Shown: piece after piece, positions 1 through 9,074 of the stretch
How the letters are laid out: every line of letters starts with the position of its first letter
Numbering within the stretch: position 1 is the stretch's first letter
DNA from: Leucobacter zeae
GTDB taxonomy: Bacteria; Actinomycetota; Actinomycetes; Actinomycetales; Microbacteriaceae
Assembly (NCBI RefSeq): GCF_016758175.1
Contig: NZ_QYAB01000003.1
Span: 248,001-312,000 of the forward strand
Direction: 5' to 3'
DNA length: 64,000 bases
Translations under genes and position numbers: made by a program
The notes under the pieces: model-generated
What the model saw: the letters and a program-made list of their open reading frames with translations, nothing else
What the model was told of the DNA's origin: nothing
Databases searched by the model: none

Positions 1-172
1 CGTAGTCCCAGAACCGCACGCCCTCGCCCTTGGCGACGGGGATCGGGTTGATCTTGGCCTGCGCCGACCACGAGTGGAAGACGTAGTCGCGGTCGTTCGC
101 GCGCACCTCGCGCTGCGCGTCCGTGTCGCCGAAGCTCTGCTCGGCGCCGTTCTGATCGATGAAGTCGCTCAT
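1..172 (-). CDS. Class III aminotransferase, N-terminal fragment (runs off left edge)
   Basis: Only the first 57 codons are inside the window, starting at the ATG at 172. The fragment begins MSDFIDQNG and ends GEGVRFWDY, the short aromatic stretch that opens the pyridoxal-phosphate class III (omega-amino acid) aminotransferases. These enzymes move the amino group of an omega-amino acid or diamine to pyruvate or 2-oxoglutarate in the cytosol. The catalytic lysine is outside the window, so the substrate cannot be judged. The gene follows the semialdehyde dehydrogenase by 13 bases on the same strand, so the two are almost certainly one operon: transamination would yield the semialdehyde that the dehydrogenase oxidises. 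Family assignment rests on a short stretch plus context. Confidence 0.7.
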   Translation of the reverse strand, partial: MSDFIDQNGAEQSFGDTDAQREVRANDRDYVFHSWSAQAKINPIPVAKGEGVRFWDY

Positions 173-185
173 GCCGGTGCTCCGA

Positions 186-1673
186 TCAGTGGTTGCTCGG
201 GAAGCCGAGGTCGATCTTCGACTGCTCCGGGTTCGGCCAGCGCGTGGTCACGACCTTGGAACGGGTGTAGAAGTTGATCGACTCGGGGCCGTAGATGTGG
301 GTGTCGCCGAAGAGCGAGTCCTTCCAGCCGCCGAACGAGAACGACCCGACGGGCACCGGGATCGGCACGTTGATGCCGACCATGCCGGCCTCGACGTCGA
401 ACTCGAACGAGCGGGCGACGCCGCCGTCGCGCGTGAAGATCGCGGTGCCGTTGCCGAACTGGTGCTCGTTGATGAGCTTCAGACCCTCTTCGTAGCTGCT
501 CACGCGGACGATCGCGAGCACGGGCCCGAAGATCTCGTCGCGGTACACCTTGCTGTCGGTCTTTACGTGGTCGAGCAGCGTGGCGCCCGTGAAGAAGCCG
601 TCGCCCTCGAACTCGAAGTCGCGACCGTCGACGACGATCGTCGCACCCTCGGCCTCGGCACCGGCGACGTAGGACTCGACGCGGGCCTTCGCCTCGGGCG
701 TGATGAGCGGCCCCATGTCGGTGCCCTCGGCAGCGCCGTCGCCGATCTTGAGATCGGCGATGCGGCTCGTGAGCTCGGGGATCAGGCGGTCGGCGGTCTC
801 GTCACCGACGGCGACGACCACGGAGACGGCCATGCAGCGCTCGCCAGCAGCGCCGTACGCCGCCGAGATCGCCGCGTCCGCGGTGACCTTGATGTCGGCG
901 TCGGGCATCACGAGCATGTGGTTCTTCGCGCCGCCGAGCGCCTGGACGCGCTTGCCGTTGGCCGCGGCGCGCTCGTAGATGTACTTGGCGATCGGGGTGG
1001 AGCCGACGAACGAGATCGCCTTGACCTCGGGGGCGTCGAGCAGCGTGTCGACGGCGACCTTGTCGCCGTGCACGACGTTGAGCACGCCGTCGGGCAGGCC
1101 AGCCTCGCGGAAGAGGTCGGCGATGAAGACCGAGGCGGAGGGGTCGCGCTCAGAGGGCTTGAGCACGACGGTGTTGCCGCACGCGATGGCCGAGGCGATC
1201 ATCCACAGCGGGACCATGATCGGGAAGTTGAAGGGCGTGATGCAGGCGACGACGCCCACCGGCTGCTTGATCGAGTGCACGTCGACGCCGGTCGACACCT
1301 GCTCGTCGCGCTCGCCCTTGAGGAGGTTCAGGAGGCCGGAGGCGAACTCGACGTTCTCCAGGCCGCGCGCGACCTCGCCCGCTGCGTCCGAGAGCACCTT
1401 GCCGTGCTCGCTCGTGACGATCGCCGAGAGCTCGGGCGAACGCTGCTTGAGCAGCTGGCGCAGGTTGAAGAACACGTCGGCGCGCTTGGTGAGGCTCGTC
1501 TTGCGCCATGCCGGCAGGGCGGCCTGGGCCGCGGCGACGGCCTCCTCGACGGTCGCGACCGAGGCGATCGCGAGCTCGTGGATCTGCTCGCCGGTCGCCG
1601 GGTTGTAGACCGGCTGCGTGCGCTCGGCCGCGGTGTTCTTCTCGCCGCCGATGACGTGGGGGATGAGTGCCAT
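186..1673 (-). CDS. mmsA: Methylmalonate-semialdehyde dehydrogenase (CoA-acylating)
   Basis: A 495-aa aldehyde dehydrogenase that oxidises malonate or methylmalonate semialdehyde with NAD+ and CoA to acetyl- or propionyl-CoA plus CO2. Visible features are the N-terminal HVIGGEKN, the ITPFNFP motif, the FVGSTPIAKYIYERAAANGKR nucleotide-binding stretch region, the MMSDH-specific ALGGAKNHMLVMPDAD and the nucleophile Cys280 in AAGERCMAVS. Family length is about 490-500, so it is complete. The ATG at 1673 is chosen over the longer frame because a GAGGGAG ribosome site sits just before it. The aminotransferase follows 13 bases downstream and a PucR regulator is divergent across a 221-base gap, suggesting control of beta-alanine, GABA-like or amine carbon flow. 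An iolA-type role is possible, but no inositol genes are nearby. Confidence 0.9.
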   Translation of the reverse strand: MALIPHVIGGEKNTAAERTQPVYNPATGEQIHELAIASVATVEEAVAAAQAALPAWRKTSLTKRADVFFNLRQLLKQRSPELSAIVTSEHGKVLSDAAGEVARGLENVEFASGLLNLLKGERDEQVSTGVDVHSIKQPVGVVACITPFNFPIMVPLWMIASAIACGNTVVLKPSERDPSASVFIADLFREAGLPDGVLNVVHGDKVAVDTLLDAPEVKAISFVGSTPIAKYIYERAAANGKRVQALGGAKNHMLVMPDADIKVTADAAISAAYGAAGERCMAVSVVVAVGDETADRLIPELTSRIADLKIGDGAAEGTDMGPLITPEAKARVESYVAGAEAEGATIVVDGRDFEFEGDGFFTGATLLDHVKTDSKVYRDEIFGPVLAIVRVSSYEEGLKLINEHQFGNGTAIFTRDGGVARSFEFDVEAGMVGINVPIPVPVGSFSFGGWKDSLFGDTHIYGPESINFYTRSKVVTTRWPNPEQSKIDLGFPSNH

Positions 1674-1736
1674 CCGTTGCTCCCTCTTTCGTTCCTGCAC
1701 TGCGCCGTCCGGTCACAGTGTTCGGGATCGAGCGAT

Positions 1737-1763
1737 CCCACTGGAAATCAGTATTCCAATGGG
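1737..1763. promoter_or_regulatory. Inverted repeat, candidate PucR operator
   Basis: A ten-base inverted repeat with one mismatch, CCCACTGGAA then seven bases then TTCCAATGGG, in the divergent gap between mmsA (start 1673) and the PucR gene (start 1895). Symmetry, spacing and place are those of a dimeric-regulator site. That PucR binds it is inference. Confidence 0.5.
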
Positions 1764-1894
1764 TTCGCGGCTCATCCAAGTGCACCGGATCGCGAATCTC
1801 CCGGTTTCCCGTACACTTTGTCCGGAAGCGAGTCGGGGAGCGAGATCCGGCGGCGTGCTCCGGAGGCGGGGACCGCGGGGCAGGAGGGGACGGC

Positions 1895-3622
1895 ATGGAG
1901 TACGGAATCGAACACGGGATCGACGTCGCGGGGATCCTCGCGCTGCCGGAGCTCGCAGCGGGCGAACCCGAGCTCGTCGCAGGGGCGCGCGGCACGGACC
2001 GCGAGGTGCGCTGGGCGCATGTCGTCGCTGGCACCGACGCGCTCGCCCTGCTCGACGGCGGCGAACTGATCCTCACGACCGGCGCCGGATGGTCCACGGA
2101 GGCCGGAGACCTCGAGGATCTCGCGGGCGACCTCGTCGCATCGCGGCCCGCGGCGGTGGTGCTCGAGCTCGGCAAGTCGTTCCCCGACGCCCCCGCGCCG
2201 CTCGTCGCCGCCTGCGACGCGCACGGCATCCCCCTCGTCGTGCTGCACCGGCGGGTGCGCTTCGTGCAGATCACTCAGCGCATCCATCAGCGGGTGCTCG
2301 CGGTGCAAACCGAGGCGCTCGCAGCCCGCGCCGAGGTGCACGCCATGCTCACGGAGCTCGGGCTCAATCGCAGTCCCGTCGACTACGTGGTGGAGCGGCT
2401 CGCCGAGACGCTCGACGCCCCCGTCGTGCTCGAGGACTCCGCTCACCGGGTCGTCGCGTGGTCGGGCCCCGGCGACGACTCGGAGGCCGTGCTCGACGCC
2501 TGGGTGCGCGCGCACGGCAGGGACTTCGAGCTTCCGGCCGACTGGGAGCGGGTTCCCGTGGAGGCGCAGGGCGCCAGCTGGGGGCGCGTGACCGCGCTGC
2601 CCGGCCCGGCGCACGCGGCGGGCCGGCGCACCGTGCTCGAGCTCGGGGCGTTCGCGCTCGCCCTGGGGCGCCTGGCCGACGGCGACCGCGACCAGTGGCT
2701 CGAGCTCAGCTCGAAGCAGCTCTTCGACACGATGCTCGACGGGCGCTACCGCCGCGACACCGAGCTCGCGACCCAGCTCGCGGCCGCGGGGCTCCCGGTC
2801 GAGGGCCGCGCCCTGCTCGGGGCGACGCTCCGGGGCACGGGCGGGTTCGGGGCGCACGAGTCGCTCGAGCGCGCCGTGCTCGAGACCGCGCTCCGACGCG
2901 CGGTCGCGCCGGGCGGCCGCGTGATCCTCGTCCCCGACACCGAGCCGGACTCGGGCTCGGCTGCGGGTCCGGGCGCCGGATCCGCGTCGGGATCGGGATC
3001 GGGATCCCGAACCGCAACCGGCGCGGGATCGCCCCTCCTCGCCCTCCTCTCGTTCCCTCCGGACGATGCGCGCGCCGGGGCGCCCGGCGCCTCGGGGGCC
3101 GGCGCTCCCCCGCTCGCCGCTCGCCTCGCCCACGAGCTCGACATGCTGCTGCCCGACACCACTCCCGCCGGATGGACCGCCCATCTCGGCCTCGGGGCGA
3201 CCGGTCGGGGCGTGCGCTCGCTCATCACGTCGCTGCAGCGCGTGCGCACGGCCGGCGGTCTGCGCCCGGCTGCGACCGTCGGGCGCGTCGCGGTGCAGCA
3301 GGCCGAACGGCAGCCGCTCGCCTACCTCGTGCGCGGGTTCTCGGGCGCTCCCGAGATGCAGGAGTTCGCGACCGCAGCGCTCGGTCCGCTGATCGAGCAC
3401 GACGCGACGGCCGGTCCCGGGCACAGCGGCGACCTGCTGCGCGTGCTGCGCGCGGCGCTCGACCACCCGAGCAATCGCTCCCTCGCGGCGCAGCAGGCGC
3501 GCCTCTCGCGGTCCGTGTTCTACCAGCGGATCGCACTCATCGAGGACCTGCTCGACGTCGACCTCTCGGACGGCACGACGATCGCCACGCTCATGGTCGC
3601 GCTGCTCGCGCGCGGGTCCTAG
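1895..3622 (+). CDS. PucR-family transcriptional regulator
   Basis: A 575-aa cytosolic activator of the PucR/CdaR class. The N-terminal PucR_1 domain (about residues 8-125) contains the typical RGTDREVRWAHVV and LTTGAGW elements. The C-terminus (about 520-570) carries the PucR helix-turn-helix, SLAAQQARLSRSVFYQRIA. Between them, residues about 352-378 are a Gly/Ser/Ala-rich low-complexity linker encoded by in-frame CGGGAT hexamer repeats. The start at 1895 has a strong AGGAGGGGA site; the longer frame to 1667 is rejected. It is divergent from mmsA and the aminotransferase, its probable targets. Its last four bases overlap the stop of the convergent EamA gene in a shared CTAG. Confidence 0.88.
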   Translation: MEYGIEHGIDVAGILALPELAAGEPELVAGARGTDREVRWAHVVAGTDALALLDGGELILTTGAGWSTEAGDLEDLAGDLVASRPAAVVLELGKSFPDAPAPLVAACDAHGIPLVVLHRRVRFVQITQRIHQRVLAVQTEALAARAEVHAMLTELGLNRSPVDYVVERLAETLDAPVVLEDSAHRVVAWSGPGDDSEAVLDAWVRAHGRDFELPADWERVPVEAQGASWGRVTALPGPAHAAGRRTVLELGAFALALGRLADGDRDQWLELSSKQLFDTMLDGRYRRDTELATQLAAAGLPVEGRALLGATLRGTGGFGAHESLERAVLETALRRAVAPGGRVILVPDTEPDSGSAAGPGAGSASGSGSGSRTATGAGSPLLALLSFPPDDARAGAPGASGAGAPPLAARLAHELDMLLPDTTPAGWTAHLGLGATGRGVRSLITSLQRVRTAGGLRPAATVGRVAVQQAERQPLAYLVRGFSGAPEMQEFATAALGPLIEHDATAGPGHSGDLLRVLRAALDHPSNRSLAAQQARLSRSVFYQRIALIEDLLDVDLSDGTTIATLMVALLARGS

Positions 3623-4536
3623 TTCGACGCGGATCCGGGTGCTCGCCCGGCCCGCCCCGCCCGCACGCGCGACGCGGGCACCGCCGGGCCGCCGAGCGCG
3701 AGCAGCCCGGCGATGAAGATCAGTGCGAAGCCCGCGATGTCGGCGGCGGTCGGGTGCTCGCCGAGCAGCAGCATGCCGGCCGCCATCCCGAAGACGGGCA
3801 CGAGCAGCGTGCCGAGGCCCGCGACGCTCGCGGGGAGCCGCTGCACGACCTGGAACCAGAGCACGTACGCGAAGACCGTGCCGATGAGGGTGGAGTAGAC
3901 GATCCCGGCCCACGCCGCGGCGTCCGGCGCCGCACGGAAGACCGGCCCGCCGTCGAGCGCGAGGGCGACCAGCGACACGACCGCTCCCGCACCGAGCTGC
4001 CAGGCGGTGATCGCGAGGGGCGCGGCATCGACCGCCGCCCACTTGAGGTAGACCGTGCCGAGTGCCCAGCTCAGCGCCGCTCCGAGCGCGGCGAGCTCGC
4101 CGAGCGACGGCCCGCCGCGCAGCAGCGGGACGAGCAGCACGGCGAGCCCGGCGATCCCGACCCAGACGGAGACCACTCGCCGAGGGCCCAGCCGTTCGCC
4201 GAGCCAGACCCTGCCGAGCAGCGCGACCCAGATCGGCATCGTGTAGACGACGATCGAGGTGCGGCCCGCCGTCGTGTTGAGCAGGGAGACCGCCGAGAGC
4301 ACACCGAACCCGGCGATGCCGAACGTGCCCGCGACCGCGAGGTGCAGCAGGTCGATGCGGCGCGGCAGCCGCAGGCGCACGCGGAGGATCGGGGCCAGCG
4401 CGAACAGGATCGCGGCGCCGGCCCCGAACGACACGGCACGGAAGCCCCAGGGGGACATCGCGTCGAGCGCGAACCGCGCGGAGACGAAGTTGACGCCCCA
4501 GATCACGGTCACCAGCAGCAGAGCGGCGCGGTTCAT
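3619..4536 (-). CDS. EamA-family (DMT) transporter
   Basis: A 305-aa polytopic membrane protein of the drug/metabolite exporter superfamily. Two EamA repeats of about five helices each are visible (residues about 4-135 and 150-285), with the family's N-terminal VIWGVNFVSARFALDAMSPWG pattern of a first helix followed by a loop, and GTVYLKWA opening the second half. Such proteins export amino acids, sugars or metabolites by proton exchange; the substrate cannot be read. The ATG at 4536 begins the first helix. The nine-codon longer frame adds a charged stretch without support. It converges on pucR with a four-base overlap. Confidence 0.85.
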   Translation of the reverse strand: MNRAALLLVTVIWGVNFVSARFALDAMSPWGFRAVSFGAGAAILFALAPILRVRLRLPRRIDLLHLAVAGTFGIAGFGVLSAVSLLNTTAGRTSIVVYTMPIWVALLGRVWLGERLGPRRVVSVWVGIAGLAVLLVPLLRGGPSLGELAALGAALSWALGTVYLKWAAVDAAPLAITAWQLGAGAVVSLVALALDGGPVFRAAPDAAAWAGIVYSTLIGTVFAYVLWFQVVQRLPASVAGLGTLLVPVFGMAAGMLLLGEHPTAADIAGFALIFIAGLLALGGPAVPASRVRAGRAGRAPGSASN

Positions 4537-4600
4537 GGTGGGCACGCGCCTATTCTGCCGCACGGCGCGACGGAGGGAACCCTCGCGCCGGCGGAAGCCC

Positions 4601-6118
4601 TCACGCCGGCGCGAGCAGCGGCCAGGGGCGCAGCGCCTCGACCGCCGCTCCGGCGCGGAACACCGACTCCTCCGCGTAGGGGTGCCCGACGATCTGCACG
4701 CCGACCGGGAGCCCGTTGCCCGCGACCCCCGCGGGGACCGAGAGCACCGGGCAGCGGTTGCAGACGTTGAACGGCACCGTCATGTGCCCCTGCCAGTAGT
4801 GCTCGAGGTGCACGCGCTCGCCGTCGGCCCCCACCGCATCGATCCCGTCGAGGTAGCTGCCGTCGGCCTGCAGCCCGGCGACCGCGTTGACCGGGGTCAG
4901 CAGCACGTCGAAGCCGCGCATCGCCGCAGCGAGATCCGCCTGCATGCGGGCTTCGCCCGCGAGCATCTCGACCAGCTCCATGCGTTCCGCGGCCGCCGCG
5001 GCGTCGGCGATGAAGCGCTCGGTGTAGTCGGTGAGCTCGGTCATGCCCGCGGTGAGCCGCGACATCGCCGGCCCGAGGATGCTGCCGAAGTGGGCCATGG
5101 TGACGTCGCGGATCCCGGCGCTCGTCCAAGGCAGCTCGACCTCCTCGACGGTGGCGCCGGCTGCGGCGAGCGCCGCGGCCGTCTCGCGGACGGCGCGCTC
5201 CACGTCGGGGTCGACCGGGTAGTCCCCGAGCCGCACGGCCAGGGCGATGCGCTTCCCCTTCGCCCAGGCTGCGGCATCGGGGAACTCGACCGGGATCGGG
5301 GCGCTGCCGGGCACCGTGCCGTGGTCGGCCGGGTGGATGCCCGAGAGCACGTTCGCGAGCAGCGCGGTGTCGGCGACGCTGCGCGCCATCGGGCCGTCGC
5401 CCCGGTACCAGTCGGCCGAGAGCGGCGGCAGCCCGGGGATCCGGCCGTACGGCGCCTTGTACCCCACGACCCCGCAGAACGCCGCGGGGATCCGGGTGGA
5501 TCCGGCGATGTCCGAGGCGGTCGCGAGCGGCGCGTACCCGGCGGCGAGCGCGGCACCGGCTCCCCCCGAGGACCCGCCCGGCGAGAGCTCGCGGTTCCAG
5601 GGGTTGCGCGTGACGCCCCAGAGCCGCGAGTGCGTCACGGTGGCGCAGCTGAACTCGGGCGATGCGGTGCGCGCGTGGACAATGCCTCCCGCGGCGCGGA
5701 TCCGTTCGACGACCGGGTGGTCGTCCGTCGCCACCTCGTTTCGCAGCGCCATGAGGCCCTGGCTGAGGGGCCGGCCGGCCAGTCCGTGCTTCTCCTTCGT
5801 CGCGATCGGGAGACCGAGGAGCGCGCCGCTCCCCGATCCGAGCGGACCGAGGTCGGACCCCGCGGCGTAGCGGCGCTCGGCGGATCGCGCCGCGTCGTGC
5901 GCGTCGTCGAGCACCTGCACGATCGCACCCACTCCCTGATCGCCGTCGTCGAGCCGCGAAATGCGATCCAGCACCGCGTCGAGCAGTTCGACCGGAGACA
6001 GGTCGCGGGACCGGAACGCGCGCAGCGCGGCGACGGCGCCGAGCCCCGGAAGCCCAGCGTCCGCGGCGTCAGCGGCATCCAGGCGCGCGTCCGTGAGCGC
6101 TTCCGGCGCGGCCGTCAC
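4601..6118 (-). CDS. Amidase signature family hydrolase
   Basis: A 505-aa amidase of the Ser-cisSer-Lys class. Catalytic residues are visible: Lys108 in LPIATKEKHG, cis-Ser183 in the Gly/Ser-rich loop SPGGSSGGAG, and nucleophile Ser207 in ASDIAGSTRIP. Lys-to-nucleophile spacing (99) and cisSer-to-nucleophile spacing (24) equal those of known members. It hydrolyses a carboxamide to acid plus ammonia; whether the substrate is an amide, a hydantoin-derived product or an allophanate-like compound is open. ATG at 6118 overlaps the stop of the upstream carbamoylase gene as ATGA, so the two are translationally coupled and probably act in sequence on a carbamoylated or amidated nitrogen source. Confidence 0.88.
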   Translation of the reverse strand: MTAAPEALTDARLDAADAADAGLPGLGAVAALRAFRSRDLSPVELLDAVLDRISRLDDGDQGVGAIVQVLDDAHDAARSAERRYAAGSDLGPLGSGSGALLGLPIATKEKHGLAGRPLSQGLMALRNEVATDDHPVVERIRAAGGIVHARTASPEFSCATVTHSRLWGVTRNPWNRELSPGGSSGGAGAALAAGYAPLATASDIAGSTRIPAAFCGVVGYKAPYGRIPGLPPLSADWYRGDGPMARSVADTALLANVLSGIHPADHGTVPGSAPIPVEFPDAAAWAKGKRIALAVRLGDYPVDPDVERAVRETAAALAAAGATVEEVELPWTSAGIRDVTMAHFGSILGPAMSRLTAGMTELTDYTERFIADAAAAAERMELVEMLAGEARMQADLAAAMRGFDVLLTPVNAVAGLQADGSYLDGIDAVGADGERVHLEHYWQGHMTVPFNVCNRCPVLSVPAGVAGNGLPVGVQIVGHPYAEESVFRAGAAVEALRPWPLLAPA

Positions 6119-7449
6119 CGGTCGCTCCGCCCCGCGTCGGCCGCCCGAGCGTCCGGCGCCGCACCGGGGTAGGCGACGCCGTCGAGCGCTCCCCCGACCA
6201 TCTCGGCCAGCACCCCCGTGAGCGCGCGGAGCCCGTTGACCAGGTCCTCGTCGCGCGTGAACTCGCGCTCGCAGTGCGAGACGCCGTCGACCGACGGCAC
6301 GAACATCATGACCGAGGGCGCGACCGTGTTCATCGCGACGGAGTCGTGCCCGGCCATCGTCTGCATGCGGCGGATCCCGAGGCCCAGGTCCGCGGCGACC
6401 CGCTCCTGCAGGGCGACCCCCGCCTCGGGGTAGTACCGGTTGGGGCGCACGTCGAAGTCGGTCGCGCGGATCTCGAGCAGCTCCTCCTCGGCGACGCGCT
6501 GGAAGCGCTCGACGAGCAGGTCGCGGGCGCGCTGCACGATGGCCGGGTCGTTGGCGCGCAGGTCGGCCACCAGGTGCACGTGGCTGTTCACCACGATCGG
6601 AGAGTTCGGCTCGACCGTCATCTGCCCCACCGACGAGACGAGCGTCTCGTCGGTGAACTCGCGGCAGATGTCGCGGACGAGCATGATGATCTGCGCCGCG
6701 CCCACCAGGGCGTCACGGCGGTCGGCCATGGCGGTCGCCCCGGTGTGGGACTGCTCGCCGAACACCTCGATGTCGAGCTTCTGGGTGTACCAGCTCGAGT
6801 CGACCGCTCCGAGCTCGATGCCCTCGCGCTCCAGGATCCGCCCCTGCTCGATGTGGACCTCGGCGTAGCCGACGATGCCGGCGGGCCCCGCGGTGTCGCC
6901 TCGGTACCCGATGCCGTCGAGCGCCTCGCGCACGCTCGTGCCGGCGAGATCACGGACGCCGAGGATCTCCTCGCAGTCCATGAGCCCCGTGTAGACGGAG
7001 CTGCCCATGATCGAGGGGGCGAAGCGGCTGCCCTCCTCGTTGAACCAGTCGACCACCACCAGGTCGTGGATCGCGGAGAGCTCGCCGGCGCGCACCCTGC
7101 GCTCGACCTCCGCCGCCGCGTGCAGCGACGCGATCACGCCGTACGCTCCGTCGAAGCGGCCGCCGCGGGGCTGGGAATCGAGGTGGGATCCGGACAGGAT
7201 CGCGGATCCGGCTCCGGCGGCGGCCGATCCGGCGCCCTCCCCGAGCGCGACCCGGGCGAAGACGTTGCCGATGCGGTCGACCTCGACCGCCCAGCCGCGC
7301 TCCCGGGCGAACGCGACGAACCAGTCCCGGGTCTGCCGGTCGGCATCGGTCGCCGCCTGCCGCTCGACGCCGCCGCGATCGGTTCTGCCGATCTGCGCGA
7401 CCTCGTGGAAGTCGGTGAGGAAGCGGTCTGCAGTGGTGGTGATAGTCAT
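6115..7449 (-). CDS. Zn-dependent N-carbamoyl-amino acid / allantoate amidohydrolase
   Basis: A 444-aa M20-type metallohydrolase. Metal-site motifs are visible in order: SGSHLDSQPRGGRFDG (ligands His89 and Asp100), DWFNEEGSRF (Glu139), EVHIEQG (His199) and, near the C-terminus, AGHDSVAMN and VSHCEREFT. The EQG and SHxxxE elements place it with N-carbamoyl-L-amino acid hydrolase, beta-ureidopropionase and allantoate amidohydrolase, which share one fold; sequence alone does not choose among them. It releases the carbamoyl group as CO2 and ammonia. A beta-ureidopropionase role would produce beta-alanine, fitting the aminotransferase-mmsA pair at the left end. Coupled to the amidase, 58 bases downstream of the MFS gene. 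Confidence 0.88.
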   Translation of the reverse strand: MTITTTADRFLTDFHEVAQIGRTDRGGVERQAATDADRQTRDWFVAFARERGWAVEVDRIGNVFARVALGEGAGSAAAGAGSAILSGSHLDSQPRGGRFDGAYGVIASLHAAAEVERRVRAGELSAIHDLVVVDWFNEEGSRFAPSIMGSSVYTGLMDCEEILGVRDLAGTSVREALDGIGYRGDTAGPAGIVGYAEVHIEQGRILEREGIELGAVDSSWYTQKLDIEVFGEQSHTGATAMADRRDALVGAAQIIMLVRDICREFTDETLVSSVGQMTVEPNSPIVVNSHVHLVADLRANDPAIVQRARDLLVERFQRVAEEELLEIRATDFDVRPNRYYPEAGVALQERVAADLGLGIRRMQTMAGHDSVAMNTVAPSVMMFVPSVDGVSHCEREFTRDEDLVNGLRALTGVLAEMVGGALDGVAYPGAAPDARAADAGRSDR

Positions 7450-7507
7450 CTGTGCTGATTCTCCGGAGTTCGATGCGGGGGTTGGGGGGGGACGGTGCGT
7501 GGGGCGC

Positions 7508-8869
7508 TCAGCCGACGCGGCCGCGGGTCTCGGGGACGCGGGTGACGGCCATGGCGACGAGAGTGAGCAGCGCGACGCCGATCACGTAGAACGCGGGCGA
7601 GAAGGGGACGCCCGTCGCGTTCACCAGCGCGGTGCCGATGAAGGGGGCGGTGCCGCCGAGGAGCGCGTACCCGAGGTTGTAGCTGAACGCGGCCGAGGTG
7701 AAGCGGCTCTTGGTGTCGAACACCTCGATGAAGAAGGTGTAGCAGCCGCCGCCGTAGCAGCAGATCGCGGCGACGAAGATCATCTGACCGCAGAGCGCGA
7801 GGAGCACGTCGCCGCTCGTGACGAGCAGGAACGCCGGGATGGCGAGCACCGCGATCGCGATCGCGCCGATGATGAGCATCGGGCGTCGGCCGACCCGGTC
7901 CCCGATCGCCCCGGCGACGGGGAGCAGCACGGTGTAGGCGAGCATGGCCGCGCCGTTGAGCAGCAGCGACTGGTCGCGGCTGAGGTTGCCCGCGGTCTCG
8001 ACGTACGAGATGAAGTAGCCCGACAGGAAGTAGAAGCCCATCGCGGTGAGGCCCATCACGAACACCACCTGGATCATCTTGAGCCAGTTCGTGCGGAAGG
8101 CGTCGCGCACCGGGGTGGCGCGCACGGCCTCGGACTCCGCGCGCTCCTGCTCGCGCACCATCTCCTTGAAGGCGGGGGACTCCTCGGTCTTGGCCCGGAT
8201 CCAGAGCCCGACGAGGGCGAGCGGCAGCGCGATCAGGAACGGAACCCGCCAGCCCCAGTCGTGGAATGCGGCGTCGGTCATCGTGCTCGACAGGAAGAGC
8301 ACGAAGAAGGCCGCGATGACCGACGGCAGCGCGGTCGCGGCGAGCGTGACGTTGATGAACAGCCCGCGGCGGTGGATCGGCGCGTGCTCGAACACGAAGG
8401 ACGGCGCCCCGGCCGATTCACCGCCGGCGGAGAGCCCCTGCAGTAGCCGCAGCACGACGAGCAGGATCGGGGCGAGCGGGCCGATCGTGTCGTAGCCGGG
8501 GAGCAGTCCGATCGCGGAGGTCGCGACGCCGATCGTGAGCAGCGTGATGACGAGGACGTTGCGGCGGCCGATCCGGTCTCCGAGCGCGCCGAAGAACAGC
8601 CCGCCGAGGGGGCGGATGAAGAACGCGACGCCGTAGGTGGCGAAGAGCGCGAGCAGCCCGGCGAGCGCGTTGTCCGACGGGAAGAAGAGCGCCGAGAGCG
8701 TGACCGCCGAGATGCCGTACAGGGCGAAGTCGTAGAACTCGATGAACTGGCCGACGCTGCCGCCTGCCAGCACGCGTCGTTGCATCGGGGTGATGCCGGT
8801 GCGCTCGGCCTCGCGGGGCGGGGCCGAGGGGGTCTGTGTCCGTAAAGCGTCATTGCTCATATGGTTCAT
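7508..8869 (-). CDS. MFS transporter, metabolite:H+ symporter (MHS) type
   Basis: An approximately 453-aa, 12-helix major facilitator. The MHS-type N-terminus GQFIEFYDFALYG, the loop 2-3 motif GALGDRIGRRNVL and the second-half GDRVGRRPML are visible. Related proteins import organic acids, betaines or similar small charged metabolites with protons. It is the first gene of the operon with the carbamoylase and amidase, so it likely imports their substrate. Three in-frame starts lie close together: GTG 8875, ATG 8869 and ATG 8860. None has a good ribosome site, so the exact start is uncertain. A perfect LysR-type palindrome lies about 200 bases upstream. Confidence 0.88.
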   Translation of the reverse strand: MNHMSNDALRTQTPSAPPREAERTGITPMQRRVLAGGSVGQFIEFYDFALYGISAVTLSALFFPSDNALAGLLALFATYGVAFFIRPLGGLFFGALGDRIGRRNVLVITLLTIGVATSAIGLLPGYDTIGPLAPILLVVLRLLQGLSAGGESAGAPSFVFEHAPIHRRGLFINVTLAATALPSVIAAFFVLFLSSTMTDAAFHDWGWRVPFLIALPLALVGLWIRAKTEESPAFKEMVREQERAESEAVRATPVRDAFRTNWLKMIQVVFVMGLTAMGFYFLSGYFISYVETAGNLSRDQSLLLNGAAMLAYTVLLPVAGAIGDRVGRRPMLIIGAIAIAVLAIPAFLLVTSGDVLLALCGQMIFVAAICCYGGGCYTFFIEVFDTKSRFTSAAFSYNLGYALLGGTAPFIGTALVNATGVPFSPAFYVIGVALLTLVAMAVTRVPETRGRVG

Positions 8870-9074
8870 GGTCACCAGAACCTACGGCGGCGCATAGGCG
8901 CTGTCAATGGATGGCCGCTGGGGCCGTGCCGCGAGAGCGCGCCTCCGCGGAAGCACGGTCCGTGCCGTCGGGGCCGGAGAGGTCACGTGTCACTGGGCGA
9001 GAACGCCGGCTATCCCGCGGAAATCCGCGCGTCTCGGGCGGCTCGCACATCGGATGGGCCGCTGAGCGGCCTCA

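Noticed and set aside
1618-4770. 1050-aa frame on the plus strand
   Set aside because: Arg/Pro-rich shadow crossing pucR and EamA genes, without domains or ribosome site.
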